Below, in pieces: positions 60,508 through 64,000 of a stretch of DNA of 64,000 bases (position 1 is the stretch's first letter; every line of letters starts with the position of its first letter). The notes under the pieces were generated by a model. The model saw only the letters and a list, made by a program, of their open reading frames with translations, was not told the DNA's origin and did no database searches. A program made the translations under genes and the position numbers. The stretch lies in assembly GCF_014805625.2 (NCBI RefSeq), contig NW_023998464.1:1224078-1288077 (forward strand), read 5' to 3'. The DNA is from Glossina fuscipes. Taxonomy: Eukaryota > Arthropoda > Insecta > Diptera > Glossinidae.

Positions 60508-60738
60508 TTATTCGGGAATTGAATTTGCTTTACATTTTGCTATTGAATTTTGAAGTGAACTTATCGTCATGTCAAGAGTCGCGGCGTGGTTGCTTAGCAA
60601 TGAATTCTCATTGCTCAATTTCTGTAATTTGCACACTAGATCGCTAGATTCTTTAATTTGCATAGATCGCGACTTGAAGAGTAGAAAAATGTACAGTGAA
60701 ACGAAGCAAACGAAATAAGGTGTACAATAGAAACGCTA
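60508..60738 (-). CDS. candidate 3' exon: membrane segment plus helical tail
   Basis: On the minus strand, a good acceptor (CCAGCATCTTTTTGGTTATTAG, ending about 60739) precedes an open frame of about 76 codons to TAA 60508-60510. It starts with a hydrophobic run (CTPYFVCFVSLYIFLLF), then a polar helical tail (KSRSMQIKESSDLVCKLQKL, followed by SNENSLLSNHAATLDMTISS) compatible with a coiled coil. It has no ATG before the hydrophobic segment, so it would need an upstream exon, possibly the frame at 61023-61397. No family is recognised. Could be chance. Confidence 0.25.
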
Positions 60739-61022
60739 ATAACCAAAAAGATGCTGGAATAATCCCTAAATATCGTGTCGGGCTTCTTTTGCTCGATATG
60801 TTTCCCTTGCTTACATGCTGACTTTCACGGCTCAGTTGTTAATTCACCGAAAATTGAAAACCAATCGTTTACTCGAATGCAGCCCTAGAATAAGTGAAAA
60901 ATGATTGCGTGAAAAGACAAAAAAAAAAAATATATATACCGAGGGATGGATTTATATATACTCAAGCATGAAAATATTTCATTAATATTTCATAATGATA
61001 CGGGAATAAATGTTGAGTTTAT

Positions 61023-61397
61023 TTATACAAATTTAAGCGATTCCTTCGAAATTCTTTTAATTATTTGTTTTAGCCTCCAAGGAGAGAAAACTTTCAATGT
61101 TGAAGCAGTTGCCTCGCCAGTGACAGTAATTAAAAAAACACAAATCAGTGCGTTTTCAAGTAAGAAAATAAGAAAACACTTTAATTTATCAAAATAAATT
61201 TCCTTTGAAATTCTCGCGTTGTTTTCTTTTATTCTTTCGTCCCCCAAACACGAAACATGTGTGTACTTGCCGTCTCTTCTGATTAACATTTTACGCGTGT
61301 TTTCAAGATATGCGTTTTTGATCTCTTGCGCTTTTAATTGTCTATACGACAGTAAAAATAAAAATACAGCTATAGCGACAACCGTAAACAACAACAT
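61023..61397 (-). CDS. candidate small membrane or secreted protein, unidentified
   Basis: A 124-codon minus-strand frame beginning with ATG and a clear hydrophobic N-terminal helix (MLLFTVVAIAVFLFLLSY, residues 1-18), followed by a basic, polar stretch (RQLKAQEIKNAYLENTRKM, then LIRRDGKYTHVSCLGDERI). A second hydrophobic segment lies near residues 74-88. Hydrophobic segment plus charged helix resembles the layout of the frame at 60508-60738 on the same strand. Possible donors inside the frame (CGC/GTAAAA; CAA/GTACAC) would allow it to be spliced to that frame. Base composition is AT-rich like the surroundings, so coding status is uncertain. Confidence 0.3.
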   Translation of the reverse strand: MLLFTVVAIAVFLFLLSYRQLKAQEIKNAYLENTRKMLIRRDGKYTHVSCLGDERIKENNARISKEIYFDKLKCFLIFLLENALICVFLITVTGEATASTLKVFSPWRLKQIIKRISKESLKFV

Positions 61398-61413
61398 CTG
61401 TTTGGCAATTTAA

Positions 61414-62346
61414 GTTCATTTTTAAACGTTTATGTTCTTTTTCTTTCATATTAACAAAAACAGAACATAGTGCATGTACGTTTAAATACAAAATATATAT
61501 ATATGTATATAAAATATTTAGGGGAGAGGAAAGTAAGAATTAAAAGCGGGAGAGGAAACGAATAAGGAGAAAAATAAGAAGAAGAGAATTTAATAAAGCC
61601 AATTTACAGACAAAGTGCATAAATATGTACGTATTTATTCGTTAATTAGTTGAATTTCCATATACAACTAATTTTATTTGACGGCGTTCGGATGATATGC
61701 AATTTTAACGGCAGCGAAAGCAACGGAAGATTACCCAAAGGTTTAAAAGGCAAGGTAAAAGCAACGTATTTGTCTGCAAATGTATATAAATATATCTACA
61801 TATACATAGATATATTTAAAAATATAAAAATATATGGTGAGAGAAAGAGAGAAGAAAAGAACAGAGCAAGCAAGGAGATAGTTACAGGCATATAACAACT
61901 CATACTCGTTCAAATTGAAATTTTTCATTTCATTTTTATTTGTTTTTACATGCACTTTTCATTTCTCGTTGTTTCCACTTTTAATGCTTTTATATCAACA
62001 CACAAACAAATTTTTTCTGCATGCATAATTGCATGAGGAGTTTTCTTTACATTTTTGTGAACATTTCTTCATTTTAGAGAACTGTTATGTTTCGCATATG
62101 TGTATACATATGCATATATATATACGTATATATATTGTTTATTCTGCCTGTTTTCAGTTGTGTTTGAGGTTATGCTTCAGATTTTATGACAAATAAAATT
62201 TAGTTTTTATTTAAGTGTGTTCTACTTAAGTTGTAGAATTCAGAGTTTGTGAAATCTAATTGATTCTTCCCGTTCTATGTTCATACCTATCAATGTGTGC
62301 ATAAATGAATTTGAATATTTTTTCAAAGAATAGTAAATAAAGTGTT
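61414..62346. other. non-coding DNA
   Basis: TA-rich stretches (about 61490-61512, 61790-61835, 62100-62135) and GA-rich sequence at 61525-61590. No supported gene. Confidence 0.4.
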
Positions 62347-62435
62347 TCAGTAATTTTACGTGTGCGACGTGAGTGACGAAAGAAAACAAACAACGTGCAA
62401 AAAGTCTTAAAAAGAGATTATCGGCGGATTTTAAG
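62347..62435 (+). promoter_or_regulatory. weak candidate promoter and 5' exon
   Basis: TCAGTA at 62348-62353 resembles an insect initiator. It is followed by an A-rich, ATG-free leader-like sequence (CAAACAACGTGCAAAAAG) and a possible donor, AAG followed by GTAATT at 62436. No downstream coding exon is identifiable, so this is only a suggestion. Confidence 0.2.
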
Positions 62436-63750
62436 GTAATTTCTACAACATCATAAAGGGGTCATCTTTTCTATTCAATTTTTGCTTTACGAAGATTTTT
62501 TTATTAAAAGCGAGATGCTGCCCAATCAACGCTTAGTTATTCGCTGTGCATTACATCAATAAACAGGTTTCGAAAATTGTGGGCTATAAACGTAAGAAGT
62601 TCATTATCGCCAAGAATCGATGAATTGCGATGTTTTTTTATTTTAAAATCGTCAAAAAGGAGGTTATTTTATGGGTTCAAACAAATTTATATTTGAAACT
62701 CATTGATTTGGAAAGTCTCGAAAGCCGTTTTCTAACCTCAACTCCTTGTTGTAGAATAGCTGCAAAAGCATTCATTTCAAACTTAAATGATATCCTAGAT
62801 AAATATCTCAGAAATGTTAAGCAAACACGTAAACATCGCCTCTGACTAGAAATTGTTGGTTGTGACTCAACGCCCAGAGCGTTCAATAACATGTTCGGCA
62901 GTTAAAAACTGCAAGCAAGCGCGTCGCATTATACACACATCACTTTTGGCAAATGCTATAATATTTTGCGCATTTATGAAACACAGAAAAACTAACATTT
63001 TGCTAGGACAATTTAAACATTTCTGTCAGTCTGTCCTTCTTAATAATCCCATATCATACTTGTTCTCGCATACTTTGTTCTCTTAACTGCTAATATTTTA
63101 GATTACCGAAATGTAACTTCATTACGACAGAAATTATATTGCTGTCATAATTATGTATTTAACGTTAAAAGGACGCATATTTAATGAATAAAGTTTGGTA
63201 TTTTTACGAACGCGTCGACATAAGAGAGTAAATTACATCTGTCATTTCGTATATGGCTCTCATAAAAGCGCATAATAAATTCTAAAATATGCAAAATACA
63301 ATGTTGAAAAAGAGTTGAATGTAAATTGCGATATAAAATTAATATAAAAGCTTACATTGGCTAGGGGGAGTTCCCAGGATGATAAAAGAAAACACAAAAG
63401 GCAGGTTATGGTCGCAATCAAAATAAAACGGTCGAAAAAGATTGATTAGATAAGATGGAGTAATAATGGCAATAAGAAATTTCTTAATTCACACGAAAGC
63501 CGTACGGAGAAAACTTTGAATTAGTCTGAACCGACTATAATAAGTTTAGGTGCTGATAATTTGAACTGGCGTTGCAAGATACGTTTCATTTTCAAATTGA
63601 TTGAAACTAGTGGATAAACTTTGAAATGCAGTCGAAGCTTGATATGTAGTCAAAATAATTTGAAACTGTATTCCAACCAAATTTTCTTTAAGTGTCTTCA
63701 TTGGTCGAATAATACGAAGGTCAGATAACTGCATAAAGCAAATTTAAAGC
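62436..63750. other. non-coding DNA
   Basis: The frame at 62630-62845 (71 codons, ending in a basic helix-like tail) is not recognised. The rest is A/T-rich. Confidence 0.35.
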
Positions 63751-63830
63751 ACCGATATGGCCAATTGGTTAAATAAGCAATTGCTGTAATCAGGAATTAA
63801 TTAAGTCTGTAAGCATTAATAAGTTTTGCA
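63751..63830 (+). repeat. possible tRNA-like fragment
   Basis: TGGCCAATTGGTTAA at 63758-63772 closely resembles a class II tRNA A-box and D-loop. No acceptable B-box follows at the expected distance, so at best this is a truncated SINE or tRNA relic. Confidence 0.25.
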
Positions 63831-64000
63831 ATTGTAAATATGTCGGGCGTGATATTTTCATGCAGAAAATATTCTTATCTTTGCTGGTTTAAAAGAAGAT
63901 AGAGATTTTTTCACTAAAGATTGGACATGTCAATAGTCCAGAGGGTAAGTCTGTAAGAGCAAATTATATACCCGATAAAAAATACGCATGCACTCACAAA

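Noticed and set aside
1..64000. CRISPR array, rRNA genes, operon structure or prophage
   Set aside because: No regularly spaced identical repeats, no rRNA-like sequence and no dense coding; the window is eukaryotic, repeat-rich and gene-poor.

Overview
This window looks like nuclear DNA of a higher fly (Diptera: Schizophora, perhaps a tephritid fruit fly). It is AT-rich, almost free of long open frames, full of short A/T tracts and microsatellites, and loaded with decayed transposable elements. The two dominant interspersed families resemble repeats I associate with cyclorrhaphan fly genomes. Species and chromosome cannot be given from the sequence alone. There is no bacterial or organellar gene organisation, CRISPR array, rRNA or intact tRNA.

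Only two well-supported intact protein-coding frames are present. One is a full-length mariner transposase (349 codons, D,D34D catalytic triad) inside an element with matching 26-bp inverted termini at 40315-41596. The other is a 236-codon RING-finger protein at 55705-56415 of the RNF4/Degringolade (SUMO-targeted ubiquitin ligase) type. It has SUMO-interaction-like motifs in its N-terminal half, a TATA box and good splice signals upstream, and polyadenylation signals downstream.

Layout. 1-13.9 kb: intergenic or intronic DNA with a possible inverted-repeat element at the left edge, copies of repeat families R1 and R2, tRNA-like (SINE) heads and an LTR-like block. 13.9-25.6 kb: a pyrimidine-rich block, a second LTR-like block, an unidentified minus-strand coding relic (16.3 kb), a degenerate tandem array (19.6 kb), and R2 copies. 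25.6-29 kb: three R1 copies around a SINE-like insertion. 29-40 kb: simple-sequence cluster, R2 fragments and short direct repeats. 40-42 kb: mariner nested in an R1 copy. 43.9-44.9 kb: a dead non-LTR retrotransposon reverse transcriptase. 47.4-50.3 kb: R1 and R2 fragments. 52.8-53.1 kb: a second, dead mariner fragment. 54.8-61.4 kb: the only gene-like neighbourhood. It holds the RING gene, a broken partial second copy of it about 2 kb downstream on the same strand, a frameshifted minus-strand relic of an unidentified protein gene, and two small minus-strand frames with a hydrophobic segment followed by a polar tail. 61.4-64 kb: AT-rich non-coding DNA with one weak candidate 5' exon.

The most unusual items are the degenerate duplicate of the RING gene, an in-frame 45-codon upstream ORF in its predicted leader, the mariner insertion that coincides with loss of about 340 bp of its host repeat, and the R1 family with palindromic, mutually inverted ends. 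I saw no coherent multi-gene system that I would call a new biological system.
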